Source: Chthonomonadia bacterium
GTDB lineage: Bacteria; Armatimonadota; HRBIN16
Assembly (NCBI GenBank): GCA_013314755.1
Contig: JABUFA010000014.1
Coordinates: 25,051 to 89,050 of the forward strand
Direction of reading: 5' to 3'
Length of the DNA stretch: 64,000 nucleotides
Position numbers and translations under genes: made by a program. Under the pieces are notes generated by a model. It worked only from the letters and a program-made list of their open reading frames with translations, was not told where the DNA came from and did not search any database. This document shows positions 53,263 through 62,735 of the stretch, in pieces (the stretch's first letter is position 1; each line of letters begins with the position of its first letter).

Positions 53263-55749
53263 TTGAATCCTGGCGAGCTGGGACAACTGGTGGTGGATGT
53301 GGTTGTAGACCTGTCCGCGAGCCTGCAGGAGGTGTTTACCTATCTCCTGCCGCGCACGCTGGAGGCACAGGTGCAGGTGGGCAGTTGTGTGCTGGTGCCG
53401 TTCAGCGGACAGGAGGTGCTGGGCTACGTGGTGCGGCGGTATCTGGCGGACGCTCGCGAGGCAAAGAGGCTGAAACCGGTCATTGATGTGGTGGAAGGTG
53501 TTCTGCCCGTTGACGAGAACCGCCTTGCGCTAGCGGAGTGGCTGGCGCGAGAGTATCAGTGCGGGCTGTCCGCGGCGGTAAGACTGCTTGCCCCCACCGA
53601 GATGGTGGCGCATGTGCAGCGGGTGCTTCGCCTGACGCCACTGGTGCATCAACAGGAGCTATGGGAGCTGTCCCCAAACGCCCCCGAGCGTCGCCTGCTG
53701 GAACTGCTTCAGGAGGCGGGCGGACAGATGCCCGAGTCCCTGGCGAAAGCGAGGCTGGGAGCGACCCTGTTCAATACCGCCCTGTATCGCCTGAAGCGTC
53801 GCGGGCTGGTGGAAGGGAAAAACGTGCTGGAGTCCGCCTCCGCCAGGGTTCGCACGCTGAAGCATGTTCGCCTGAACATCTCGCCCGAACAGGCACAATC
53901 GCTGGCGGACGCATGTGCCTCACGCGCCCCGGCACAGGCGGCACTGCTTCGTGCGCTGGCGGTGGCAGAAGAGGAGATGCTTCCAATGGCGGAGCTTTTG
54001 CGTCAGGTGGCTGTGTCTCCCAGCGCACTGAAGAGCCTGCAGGTTCGCGGAGTGGTGGATATTGTGGACGCGCCTGTGTACCGCTCGCCGTTCGGGCGGA
54101 CGGGGAAGCCCGCTGTGGACGTTGACCTGCAGGTAACCTCCGACCAGGAACGCTGTCTGCACGCTATCGGAGAGGCGATAGAGGCGCACGAGCACCGCAG
54201 CTTCCTGCTGTTCGGCGTCACGGGAAGCGGCAAGACCGAGGTGTATCTGCGTGCGGTGGCGATGACGCTCTCTCGCGGGCGCAGCGCATTGATACTGGTG
54301 CCGGAAATCGCGCTCGCGGCGCAGGTGGTGGAAGCGGTCCGGTCGCGGTTCGGTAATCTGGTGGCGGTTCTGCACAGTGCCCTGTCCGCGGGCGAGCGGT
54401 TTGACGAGTGGCGCAGGGCGCGAGAACAGCGTGCCAGGGTGGTGGTGGGCGCACGCTCGGCGGTGTTTGCACCGTTAGACAACCTCGGTTTGATTGTGAT
54501 AGACGAGGAGCACGAGGGCGCATACAAACAGCAGGAACACGCGCCACGCTACCATGCCCGCACCGTTGCCCTGCAGCGAGCCATGCGCGAAGGAGCAGTT
54601 GTACTGATGGGAAGCGCTACCCCGTCGGTGGAAACCTTCTACCAGGCGCAGCAGGGTCTGCACACGCTACTGCACCTGCCCACTCGTGTGGAGGGACGCC
54701 CCCTGCCGACGGTGCAGATTGTGGACATGCGTGAGACGCCGCGCGTGCGCGGCGGAATCTTCAGCCAGCAGATGGCGGAAGCGATAGCCGAACGCCTGAA
54801 ACGGGGCGAGCAGGTCATCCTGTTCCTTAACCGTCGTGCCTACGCCTCGTTCGTGATGTGCCGAAAGTGCGGCTATGTGGTGAAATGCCTGCGGTGTGAG
54901 GTATCGCTATCCTACCACAAGGTGGATTCATCCCTGCGCTGTCACCACTGCGATTACCGCCAGAGCGTGCCGGTGCGATGTCCTTCCTGCGGGGCAACAC
55001 ATATCCTTCCCTTCGGGCTGGGCACACAGCGCGTGGAGGAGGAGATTCAACAGCTGTTCCCGCAGGCGCGCCTGCTTCGCATGGACCGTGACACCACCTC
55101 ACGCAAAGGGGCGCACCACGTCCTGCTTGCCCGGTTCCGTGCGCACGAGGCAGACGTGCTCATCGGCACGCAGATGGTGGCGAAAGGGCTGGACTTCCCG
55201 AAGGTCACCCTCGTGGGGGTGGTCAGCGCGGATACCGCCCTGCACATTCCCGACTTTCGCGCAGCCGAGCGGGCGTTCCAGCTGTTAACGCAGGTGGCAG
55301 GCAGGGCAGGACGGGCACACCAGCCGGGCGAAGTGGTGGTGCAGACCTTTAACCCCGAACACGAGGCGATACAGACCGCTTCCACGCATGACTATCTGCA
55401 GTTCTACGAACGCGAAATCGCCCACCGGGAGGAGCTGCGCTATCCGCCCTTCTCCAGGCTGGCAAACGTGCTGGCAACCCACCCCGAGGAGCCAAAGGCA
55501 GAAGAGCTCTGTCGGCAGGCGGCGGAAAGGTTGCGCAGGGAGATAGAGTCTGCGGGCGTGGATGCAGAGATTCTGGGACCGGTGCAGGCTCCCATTGCGC
55601 GACTGCGCGGCTTGTGGCGGTGGCATTGTCTGGTGAAGTGTTACCAGCAGGAGGCACTGCCCGACCTGCTTCGCGGTGCGCTGAGCGGTTTTCACCCGCC
55701 GCAGGGGGGAACACTGCAGGTAGACGTGGACCCTTACAGCGTGTTGTGA
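53263..55749 (+). CDS. priA: Primosomal protein N' (PriA helicase)
   Basis: This 828-residue replication-restart helicase has the N-terminal DNA-binding domain (VDVVVDLSASLQEVFTYLLP), Walker A GVTGSGKTEVY, DEEH box VIDEEHEGAYKQ, and eight zinc cysteines between CRKCGYVVKCLRCEVSLSYH and CPSCGATH. LGTQRVEEEIQQLFPQARLLRMD and IGTQMVAKGLDFPKVTLVGVV are helicase motifs V/VI regions. Start is TTG at 53263 with GAGGGGA seven bases upstream. It is a standalone plus-strand gene. Confidence 0.97.
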   Translation: MNPGELGQLVVDVVVDLSASLQEVFTYLLPRTLEAQVQVGSCVLVPFSGQEVLGYVVRRYLADAREAKRLKPVIDVVEGVLPVDENRLALAEWLAREYQCGLSAAVRLLAPTEMVAHVQRVLRLTPLVHQQELWELSPNAPERRLLELLQEAGGQMPESLAKARLGATLFNTALYRLKRRGLVEGKNVLESASARVRTLKHVRLNISPEQAQSLADACASRAPAQAALLRALAVAEEEMLPMAELLRQVAVSPSALKSLQVRGVVDIVDAPVYRSPFGRTGKPAVDVDLQVTSDQERCLHAIGEAIEAHEHRSFLLFGVTGSGKTEVYLRAVAMTLSRGRSALILVPEIALAAQVVEAVRSRFGNLVAVLHSALSAGERFDEWRRAREQRARVVVGARSAVFAPLDNLGLIVIDEEHEGAYKQQEHAPRYHARTVALQRAMREGAVVLMGSATPSVETFYQAQQGLHTLLHLPTRVEGRPLPTVQIVDMRETPRVRGGIFSQQMAEAIAERLKRGEQVILFLNRRAYASFVMCRKCGYVVKCLRCEVSLSYHKVDSSLRCHHCDYRQSVPVRCPSCGATHILPFGLGTQRVEEEIQQLFPQARLLRMDRDTTSRKGAHHVLLARFRAHEADVLIGTQMVAKGLDFPKVTLVGVVSADTALHIPDFRAAERAFQLLTQVAGRAGRAHQPGEVVVQTFNPEHEAIQTASTHDYLQFYEREIAHREELRYPPFSRLANVLATHPEEPKAEELCRQAAERLRREIESAGVDAEILGPVQAPIARLRGLWRWHCLVKCYQQEALPDLLRGALSGFHPPQGGTLQVDVDPYSVL

Positions 55750-55958
55750 GCGGTCCTGTCCGAACCGTTGCCGTTGGCGAGGCAGAAGTTCAGGAACGGC
55801 TCCACCTCTCGCGCCAGTTCGGGGTCAACGTGCACCAGCTGCCGCCATATCTGCTGGTTCCGGCGCGAGATATGGTCAATCTGGTCAGCCGGCACCTCTA
55901 CCACAACAACCTGCCAGCTGCGAGGAAATAATAATGGTATCCATCTGCGACCACGCAT
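55734..55958 (-). CDS. Possible small hypothetical protein, convergent with priA
   Basis: The minus-strand frame gives 74 residues starting MRGRRWIPLLFPRSWQVVVV and containing EVPADQIDHISRRNQQIWRQL. AAGGA is some ten bases before the ATG. It overlaps the priA 3' end by 16 bases. The third-position pattern looks coding-like, but no family is recognised. A further upstream in-frame start to 56087 is possible. Confidence 0.35.
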   Translation of the reverse strand: MRGRRWIPLLFPRSWQVVVVEVPADQIDHISRRNQQIWRQLVHVDPELAREVEPFLNFCLANGNGSDRTAHNTL

Positions 55959-56031
55959 GACCAGCACGTTCCTTACACTGTGTTTACTATGAATATTGTT
56001 GGCAGGAAGCATCCAATTGCACACAGCAAAA

Positions 56032-58827
56032 TTACCTGTATCCCGACGGCGATATTGGATTCCAGCAGGCTCCACCGCGCAGCACACCCAAACGCGCTTC
56101 CAACATAAGCATCCACCCTCGCTCTGCGGTCACGTATCCTGCTTCTGCCGGATGATAGTAATGTGGCAGGTCATCCTCGCATAGAGTCAGCGAGAAAGTG
56201 CCTTTGCCCTCATGTTCCATCCTCCACCAGCGGAACGCCCCGGGCACCATGCGCACCCGAACCTGAGCACCTTCGGCGGGTCTGCCGTCAGCCTGCCAGA
56301 CCGCTGCCTGTATCTGCAGGATATTGCCCTCGCGCCGGGCTTTGCCAGCAATCGCCAGGCTTGAAGTGATACTGCGAGCAAGGGCAAAAGCTTTGGCAGG
56401 TCGCTGCGCTGTGAGGTGCCGACGTGCGGAGTGCAGATGTCTTTCCATCACAGACGTGTCCACTCCCACCGCACGCCATCGGGCAAGGCACTGCTGTGCG
56501 CTCTCCATCTCCTTCTCACACTGTGTTGAGGTTACCACCCACTCTATCATCAGCAGGCGGGTTCCATGTGGGGGCAAATCCACTTGCCCAGGAAGCCTAG
56601 ACGCAAGAACCCGTCCATTTACCACATCGCGCAGGCGGTAGTCGGTCTGTTCCCCCTCCAGCAGACGAGGCGCGAGCGCTACCTGCACCTTGCGAGGGGA
56701 GCCGCTGCGGTTCAGAAGCACCACCAGCAGGTTCGTGCCATCTGTCAGAGGCAGACATTCCACACCCTCCGCCCATCCTCCCCCTCCGACCTCGCTCACC
56801 TCAAGGGGGCGCAGCAGCGCCGCCTGTTTCAGGTGCTTTTCCATCCCCTCGACGGGGAGCGGGCGTACCTGCGCGGACCAGGTAAGCGCGCCTCGGTCGG
56901 TAGAGGTCTGATGAATCACCGTCATCGGCGAACCGGGCGCGTCATCTGACAGGCGGATTACTCCATCTGGCAGGTCGGGTAGTTCCTCGCCCGCCTCGTC
57001 ATGAACTCCCAGCGCACCGACCGCCACTATCCTGCCTCCCGCCCGAAGGTACTCGCTCAGCCCCTGATGCGCCTGCCTGTCAACATGGGGATTGTCCACG
57101 CTGAGAAGCACCGGCACATCCTGCGCCAGCTCAGCATCGCAGCGGGCAGAGTGCACAAACAGGGTGTTCCAGCCTCGCGAGCAGGCAAGGTCATACAGCA
57201 GTGTCCAGCGGTCCTGCCACCAGCGTCGCCATGTGGCATCGGCGAGGTAGATACCCACCTGCGGATGCAATCGGGAACACCCCTCCAGCCAAGGCGCACA
57301 TTGCTTCACCTCCGCAAAAAGGCGTCGGCATTCCGACTCGGCGGGAGTGTCCCTGATTCCCCACTCGCCATCGGGCAGGTCACCGCGCCACTGCACCAGC
57401 CCAATGTGCCACACGCCCATCCCTATCGCCTCATACACCGCCCGCCGCGCCGACTTGGGAGAGAAGCTCCTGCCGCCGCCACGTGCACGGAGGTCTAACT
57501 GCTTGTTCGCGAGCCGCGGCGCCACCACCGGCACCCCGAAACTGCTCTGCAGGTCCAGCGTCAGGCGGTGCAATCGCTCTGTGTCGTCGTCAATGGAGAT
57601 GGGACCTGCTTCGAAGCCGTCTGCCACGCCCGCCAGGTCGGCTATCGGGAAGCCCATTTTGACGCGGAAGTCCAGCGCGAAGGGGTTGCCGTGCGTGGGG
57701 ATAAAGATGGGGCGTGCGGCGTCCAACGCACGGAGGGTCGTCGTATACAAGGCGAACCGCTCTGCCATCGCCGATTCGCGAAACCGTCGCCAGCGGGCGG
57801 TCTCTTCGCGCTCACGCGGGGCGTTCCTATCCAGCCAGGCGCGGTAGTGGGCGAGAAACTCCGGGCGGAAGTCGCCTTCGGGCAAGCCGAAGTAGTCGGG
57901 ATAGCCCTGCTCGCCGCCAAGCACCCAGTAGCGCACGCGCTTCTGCTTTCGGAGCAGAGGAACCGCCTCATGCATCTGCCGTATCGTAGCATCGGTAAGC
58001 ACGGCATCATCCATAGCGGGCCAGGGATTATCCCCGGCGCGAATCGGGTTGCCACTGCGGTCGCGCATCGCGGATTGTGGGTGCATCTTCCAGAACCAGT
58101 CGGGATAGGTGACGAAAAAGGCGTTGTTATGCTCGCCGATGCCCGCGCCGGCGTCTACCTCCAGCCGTGCCAGCGTCACAAAGGGCGAGGTTCCCAGCGG
58201 TGCGGGGGTATCGTGGCGGCTGAGGCGCACAAACGGATGCTCGTTTCCCTTTGTGTCGCGCCATGTGCCATCCACTCCCCAGCCGCGAAGAGTGACGGAA
58301 CTGAGCCTGAGCAGAGTGCCCTCCTGCGTCGCCGGAGCCAGCCAGACATGCGCGTGCGACCTCCGAACCCGAACATGCACCCGATACCTTCCCGCAGGCA
58401 GAGACTTTGCCGGTTTCAGCACGATGTGAGGCTGAGTACGTGGCTCCGTCTGCGCCTGAGCCAGGGGCGTGCGCTCGCGAACGGGCTTGACGGCGAATAG
58501 CTGCGCCTCTGCCTCCGCGTGCGAGTTGGAGGTGGTCACCAGCAGGGAGACCTGAGTCAATCCCGTCGGCGCATCAAACTCCATCTCCCCCGTGCGCGGG
58601 GTGGCTATCTGCAGAGGCGCAGGCAGAGGGCGCACGCCATACCGAGCGCGTTCGTCCTTCAGCAAGTGCAGAGGCAGGTGCAGGGAGGTGGCATTGGCTC
58701 TCGTGCGGCACACTGCTTCGCTCAGGTCTTCCGCTCCCGTCCAGTGCCAGAATCCTATCATCTCCGCTGGCTGATTCTGCCAGCGCCAGTAAGCAGGATG
58801 AAGCAAACGGGGAAACAAATCTGCCAT
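56032..58827 (-). CDS. Large glycoside-hydrolase-like protein (GH42-type barrel candidate)
   Basis: This 931-residue protein begins MADLFPRLLHPAYWRWQNQP, with no signal peptide. Residues about 235-480 look like a TIM barrel: FFVTYPDWFWKMHPQSAM, then RYWVLGGEQGYPDYFGLPEG with a candidate acid/base Glu, and THGNPFALDF. The following region resembles a beta-galactosidase trimerisation domain (VPVLLSVDNPHVDRQAHQGL, LRAGGRIVAVGALGV). A beta-rich C-terminal domain follows. It is the third enzyme-type gene of cassette 4 and follows the DUF6785 gene by ten bases. Substrate unknown. Confidence 0.75.
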   Translation of the reverse strand: MADLFPRLLHPAYWRWQNQPAEMIGFWHWTGAEDLSEAVCRTRANATSLHLPLHLLKDERARYGVRPLPAPLQIATPRTGEMEFDAPTGLTQVSLLVTTSNSHAEAEAQLFAVKPVRERTPLAQAQTEPRTQPHIVLKPAKSLPAGRYRVHVRVRRSHAHVWLAPATQEGTLLRLSSVTLRGWGVDGTWRDTKGNEHPFVRLSRHDTPAPLGTSPFVTLARLEVDAGAGIGEHNNAFFVTYPDWFWKMHPQSAMRDRSGNPIRAGDNPWPAMDDAVLTDATIRQMHEAVPLLRKQKRVRYWVLGGEQGYPDYFGLPEGDFRPEFLAHYRAWLDRNAPREREETARWRRFRESAMAERFALYTTTLRALDAARPIFIPTHGNPFALDFRVKMGFPIADLAGVADGFEAGPISIDDDTERLHRLTLDLQSSFGVPVVAPRLANKQLDLRARGGGRSFSPKSARRAVYEAIGMGVWHIGLVQWRGDLPDGEWGIRDTPAESECRRLFAEVKQCAPWLEGCSRLHPQVGIYLADATWRRWWQDRWTLLYDLACSRGWNTLFVHSARCDAELAQDVPVLLSVDNPHVDRQAHQGLSEYLRAGGRIVAVGALGVHDEAGEELPDLPDGVIRLSDDAPGSPMTVIHQTSTDRGALTWSAQVRPLPVEGMEKHLKQAALLRPLEVSEVGGGGWAEGVECLPLTDGTNLLVVLLNRSGSPRKVQVALAPRLLEGEQTDYRLRDVVNGRVLASRLPGQVDLPPHGTRLLMIEWVVTSTQCEKEMESAQQCLARWRAVGVDTSVMERHLHSARRHLTAQRPAKAFALARSITSSLAIAGKARREGNILQIQAAVWQADGRPAEGAQVRVRMVPGAFRWWRMEHEGKGTFSLTLCEDDLPHYYHPAEAGYVTAERGWMLMLEARLGVLRGGACWNPISPSGYR

Positions 58828-58837
58828 AAGCGCATCC

Positions 58838-60769
58838 TCACACCGGAAACGGTTTGTAGAGCGGAATGCGGAAGAGCCAGCTTGCCAGCGCAAGCACCCC
58901 GCACACCGCGTAATCGCCCACGATTAACCCGACGAAAAACGGAACCGCTTTCTCGTACAGCCGCAATCCGCCTGCCCTCAACACGAGCGACTTCGCCGTG
59001 CCCGCAATCACGATGGGCAGCCACATCCACTCCAGCGCGCCGCTCTGCGCCATCACAAAACCGCCCGGATGCAGGGGAAACCACAAAAACTGCCTCCTCG
59101 CCATTTGCAACAGCACCACCAGCAACGCCCCCCATCCAGCCGCCAGCAGTTGCGACCCGCCCGGCTGTGGCGATAGACCATCCACCTGCGAGCGCAGAAT
59201 GTCAAAAGCCAGCCTGCCCTGGTAGGTGCGCCACTGGTCGGTCACCGCCGATGCCGCGCCATAGCGGTAATAGACGTCCAGCGCAATCCACAGGCTGGCG
59301 ATAATACTCAGCAAGGACGCGACACCCAGCGACACCAGAAAGGGCTTTCGGGGAATGCGCACCGTATCGGTAAGGTTCAGCATCTCCGAATAGGTGGGCA
59401 GAGCGTGTGCACGAAAGTCGCCGAACGAGAACCACCTCAGGTACGCCAGCCCAACGCCTTCCGACAGGGGCATCGGTGAGCGAACCAGCGCACGAGTCCA
59501 CCACGCGACGTCGTTGCCCGGGTTCCAGATGGGCCCCAGCGCCGCGCGAAGCCAGCCGATGCTGACCATGCACAGGAAAAAGACCGCAAACAGCACCACC
59601 GCCACTGCTACGCGCAATCCCAGTGCAATCCCGAAGCCGACCAGCACGCCAAACGCACAGGCAAACACCAGCCACCACCCCCGCTCTTCCCGGTTGCGCC
59701 ACGACTCGCCAATTCGCCCTCGCGCCGACCACGCCACCACCAGCGCAAACGCCACAATCGCCCCCTGCGCCTGCTCCCCAGTATACGGGAAGCCTGAGCC
59801 GCCTCCACCCGCTTCACCCAGCCCCCACCATCCGGCGACCAGGTTCTCACCCTTCACCAGCGCAAAGAAGAAGGCACAGGAGACCAGAATACCGGTCGGC
59901 ACGAGCGCAAACAGTCCGATAACGCTGGGGTAAAAGGTCAGATACAGTGTGCCGATGCCGTTCCATGGCGGGGGAAGCCGGCTGCCAATCTCGGTGGGAA
60001 GCACGCGCAGTTCGGGCACGGAAGGCACCATGTAATGCAGGGCGTTCAGCGTCTGCACCCCTGCAGCTACGGCGATACCTGCCCACAGCAGAGGTTTCCC
60101 ACCCGAACGGCGGGAGGTAAGCACCAGCGGCAGCTGAAGCATGGGGAAGGTTAGTTTCTCGCGCTGTGACCAGTGCACGTAAAAGACCCGAGCCAGGCAA
60201 AACTGCGCCACCAGCAGTGCGCCGATGAAACCCGTCCATACCAGAATCGGCACCAGCCATGCCTTCCACACCTGCGGATAGTAGAGGCTGGACTGTCCCA
60301 CGAAGAAGCCCTTCACCACCTCCGGCGAGCGCGGCGCCGCCCATGCAGGAATATGCGCCCAGAACTCCTCCCAGCGGTTGCCTGCCGTGGCAAACCAGAA
60401 AGGGGCTACCAGCGTGGTCACCAGAAACTGCACCATGCCCATGGTGGAGATGCCCACCGTCGCAGCTACCACTGCGTACAGCCACAATACCTCCCGCCTG
60501 CCCAGGGCGGGCACGAAGCGACGCACCAGCAGTAGTAAGAGCAGGAACACCACCGCTGCCACCGGCAGGGAGCTGGAAGCCAGGTCCGCCGAACGGTACA
60601 GTATCTCACTGCGGAAGGTCCAGATGCAGACAATTGGGGCAATCAGCACGCTCAACAGCGCAACAACGATCCAGCGGGGGAGCCGCCCTTTGCCAGCATC
60701 GCGAGCGGACGCCTCCCCCGAAACACGCCAATCAGCCTCCCTGACGGTTGTGCTCTCCTTCGTATGCAT
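58838..60769 (-). CDS. DUF6785-family multi-pass membrane protein
   Basis: This 643-residue protein has about 14 hydrophobic segments after a 40-residue charged N-terminus. Features such as REVLWLYAVVAATVGISTMG, FWAHIPAWAAPRSPEVVKGFF, KLTFPMLQLPL and HPGGFVMAQSG match the DUF6785/6784 group, abundant in Armatimonadota and Planctomycetota and possibly related to oligopeptide-type transporters. A transport role for a glycan breakdown product is inference. The ATG at 60769 overlaps the nucleoside hydrolase end by 38 bases; the start is uncertain as no strong RBS is seen. Confidence 0.75.
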   Translation of the reverse strand: MHTKESTTVREADWRVSGEASARDAGKGRLPRWIVVALLSVLIAPIVCIWTFRSEILYRSADLASSSLPVAAVVFLLLLLLVRRFVPALGRREVLWLYAVVAATVGISTMGMVQFLVTTLVAPFWFATAGNRWEEFWAHIPAWAAPRSPEVVKGFFVGQSSLYYPQVWKAWLVPILVWTGFIGALLVAQFCLARVFYVHWSQREKLTFPMLQLPLVLTSRRSGGKPLLWAGIAVAAGVQTLNALHYMVPSVPELRVLPTEIGSRLPPPWNGIGTLYLTFYPSVIGLFALVPTGILVSCAFFFALVKGENLVAGWWGLGEAGGGGSGFPYTGEQAQGAIVAFALVVAWSARGRIGESWRNREERGWWLVFACAFGVLVGFGIALGLRVAVAVVLFAVFFLCMVSIGWLRAALGPIWNPGNDVAWWTRALVRSPMPLSEGVGLAYLRWFSFGDFRAHALPTYSEMLNLTDTVRIPRKPFLVSLGVASLLSIIASLWIALDVYYRYGAASAVTDQWRTYQGRLAFDILRSQVDGLSPQPGGSQLLAAGWGALLVVLLQMARRQFLWFPLHPGGFVMAQSGALEWMWLPIVIAGTAKSLVLRAGGLRLYEKAVPFFVGLIVGDYAVCGVLALASWLFRIPLYKPFPV

Positions 60770-61646
60770 GGCGCAAATGATGGATAAGGTCCTGCCATAA
60801 CGCATCTGCGCGCACGGCTCGAATCCATTTCACCGTCGGTCGGGGGTGACCGTCACGTGGTGCGAACTCGAGGTCCAGATTATCGCGCAGGTGAGGGCGA
60901 GGCAGGGTCTCTGTTTCGGTTAACCCCAGCAGGTGGGCGGTCACGATTTCGTCCCAGATGGGCCAGGCATCGCGTCTGCCTGTCACCCCCTGGACAGTTT
61001 CCGGTCGCGCATTCAGCCACCAGCGCAGCAGGCCTACCAGATACTCGCCCGCTTCACCACAATCTGCAAGGAGTGACTGCGCCTGCTCAAGGCTCATGGT
61101 CAGGTCGCGAATGCACGTGACGGCAGGACCAATGGTCAGCGCTACAGGCGCGTCCAGAATCACCTGCCACGCTTTGGGGTCGTTCTGCACGTTGAACTCG
61201 CGTCCGCCACCCTCGACGCTATGGAAAGCCATAGAGACCACCCTCACCCGCTCCGTCAGCGAGGGGTCGTGTAACAGAGCGGAGGCGGCATCGGTCGCTG
61301 CACCGATAGTAAGCAGTATCAGCGGGCGGTGCGAGCTGTAGCGCCTCGCCGTCTCGATGATAAAATCTATCCCCTCGTTGCGGTGGGGCTGGTCCCGGCT
61401 TTCCAGGGGGGTGCTGGAACCGGGTATCACCGGCGGCTTTTGCGCGATGGGCAGGTGGCTCAGCACCTCCCGGGCAATCTCTGCCGAACGCTGTGCGGTG
61501 AGGTACGGAGTGTGCGTGGTCACGATGCCCAGCAGGTGGATGCGGGGCTGAAGCGTCAGGTGCGCAATCGCCCACTGGTCATCCATCTCCGCCCCCACAT
61601 CGGTCGAGAGCAGGACGTCTATCTTATCCGTATGGCTGGTGGTCAC
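60732..61646 (-). CDS. Divergent inosine/uridine-preferring nucleoside hydrolase family protein
   Basis: This 304-residue protein has the family fold but altered motifs. The N-terminal metal loop reads LLSTDVGAEMDDQWAIAHL, one residue longer than DTDxGxDDA. LTIGAATDAASALL, GGGREFNVQNDPKAWQVIL and a C-terminal WDEIVTAHL follow. In place of the usual HD there is WD. It may hydrolyse a nucleoside or another N- or O-glycoside. Start GTG 61646 has GAGGA upstream. It is part of the cassette 4 operon. Confidence 0.8.
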   Translation of the reverse strand: MTTSHTDKIDVLLSTDVGAEMDDQWAIAHLTLQPRIHLLGIVTTHTPYLTAQRSAEIAREVLSHLPIAQKPPVIPGSSTPLESRDQPHRNEGIDFIIETARRYSSHRPLILLTIGAATDAASALLHDPSLTERVRVVSMAFHSVEGGGREFNVQNDPKAWQVILDAPVALTIGPAVTCIRDLTMSLEQAQSLLADCGEAGEYLVGLLRWWLNARPETVQGVTGRRDAWPIWDEIVTAHLLGLTETETLPRPHLRDNLDLEFAPRDGHPRPTVKWIRAVRADALWQDLIHHLRHAYEGEHNRQGG

Positions 61647-61702
61647 AGTATCCTCGTCGTCAGCCTCCTTTCCTGATATTCTGCTACTGGCATATTCGGC
61701 GG

Positions 61703-61918
61703 TTACTTACCGCCTGCCTGCGCCTCCAGCCTCTGTAGTACCTCCGGTGTGACGCCGGGCAGCTGCCCCTTGCGAGCGCGTTCCAGCAGTTCCTGGCGCA
61801 TTGCCTGTTCGTTCATCCCCTTGTCAGGCTTGGTTGCCCACCAGTACGCCACCCCAATGGCGAGGAGTACCACTGCGACCACCAGCAAAGCGATAGATGC
61901 CGGCACTTCCCTTCTCAT
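61703..61918 (-). CDS. Small single-pass membrane protein of pilin cassette 4 (71 residues)
   Basis: The 71-residue protein has MRREVPASIALLVVAVVLLA followed by the end of a helix, then a charged helical tail with RQELLERARKGQLPGVTPEV. The tail is helical, unlike the Pro/Gly tails of the other three. It starts 19 bases after the prepilin stop. Confidence 0.8.
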   Translation of the reverse strand: MRREVPASIALLVVAVVLLAIGVAYWWATKPDKGMNEQAMRQELLERARKGQLPGVTPEVLQRLEAQAGGK

Positions 61919-61936
61919 ATTACCTGTGTCCTCTCG

Positions 61937-62716
61937 TTAGCGGTAACACGGCGGTATCGCATCCAGCAATCCCTGCACGGTCCATGCGGGTTGGTCAGGA
62001 TAGTTCGTGGGTTCGTTGTCCCACAGGAACTCTGGTGCCAGGGTTGCGGCTAAGCGCATCCACTTGACATGCCCATCTGCCATCGCCCAGTTACCGCTTT
62101 TGTTGTGCCAGAACGGCAGGCTTCCGCATGTGCCGTTGTAGTACTGCCAAGGGATTGTCCACGCCTCCAGGTCGGGCCACATGTCGTGAGTTTCCAGCAC
62201 CATGATGGTGCTTGCGGGCTTTTGGAAGTAGGCGAGGGTGCGGACATACCACGAGATATGCCCGTTGGAAGCGTAGTTTGCCAAACCTTTGAAGCGCTGG
62301 GGGTTCGCGTTGAAGTCGTCCAGCGTCATGGTGACATCGCACACGCACCCCCTGCCACCGATAAACGGCGTGCCCACCCAGAGGGGCCAGTAGAACTCGT
62401 TGAGGTGACGCGGTGCGGATGGGCAAATCCATGCGCCCTCGTTCTTGATGTAGGGCTGAACGACACAACGCCACGTGACGTACGACAGATCGGGGTCAAA
62501 CGAGAAGATTCGGTTGAGCGGCAGGGTCTCGTCGTAATCCTGAGCGTACATCAGCTTCGCCAGAGCTATCTGCTTCATATTGCTGATGCAGGATGCCTGT
62601 CGCGCTTTCTCGCGAGCCTGAGCGAACACCGGGAACAGGATTGCCGCCAGAATCGCGATAATCGCGATGACGACGAGAAGCTCAATCAGTGTAAAGCCAC
62701 GGCGTGAGACTTGCAT
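61937..62716 (-). CDS. Type IV prepilin-like protein, DUF1559/SBP_bac_10 type (cassette 4)
   Basis: This 259-residue prepilin begins [20 protein letters not shown] with Gly at -1. [32 protein letters not shown] follows in the family pattern. The C-terminal signature is a canonical H-X9-[18 protein letters not shown]. The gene sits 20 bases after the LacI-type regulator. It is probably surface-exposed after peptidase cleavage. Confidence 0.92.
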   Translation of the reverse strand: MQVSRRGFTLIELLVVIAIIAILAAILFPVFAQAREKARQASCISNMKQIALAKLMYAQDYDETLPLNRIFSFDPDLSYVTWRCVVQPYIKNEGAWICPSAPRHLNEFYWPLWVGTPFIGGRGCVCDVTMTLDDFNANPQRFKGLANYASNGHISWYVRTLAYFQKPASTIMVLETHDMWPDLEAWTIPWQYYNGTCGSLPFWHNKSGNWAMADGHVKWMRLAATLAPEFLWDNEPTNYPDQPAWTVQGLLDAIPPCYR

Positions 62717-62735
62717 TGTTTGGAACCTCCTTCTG

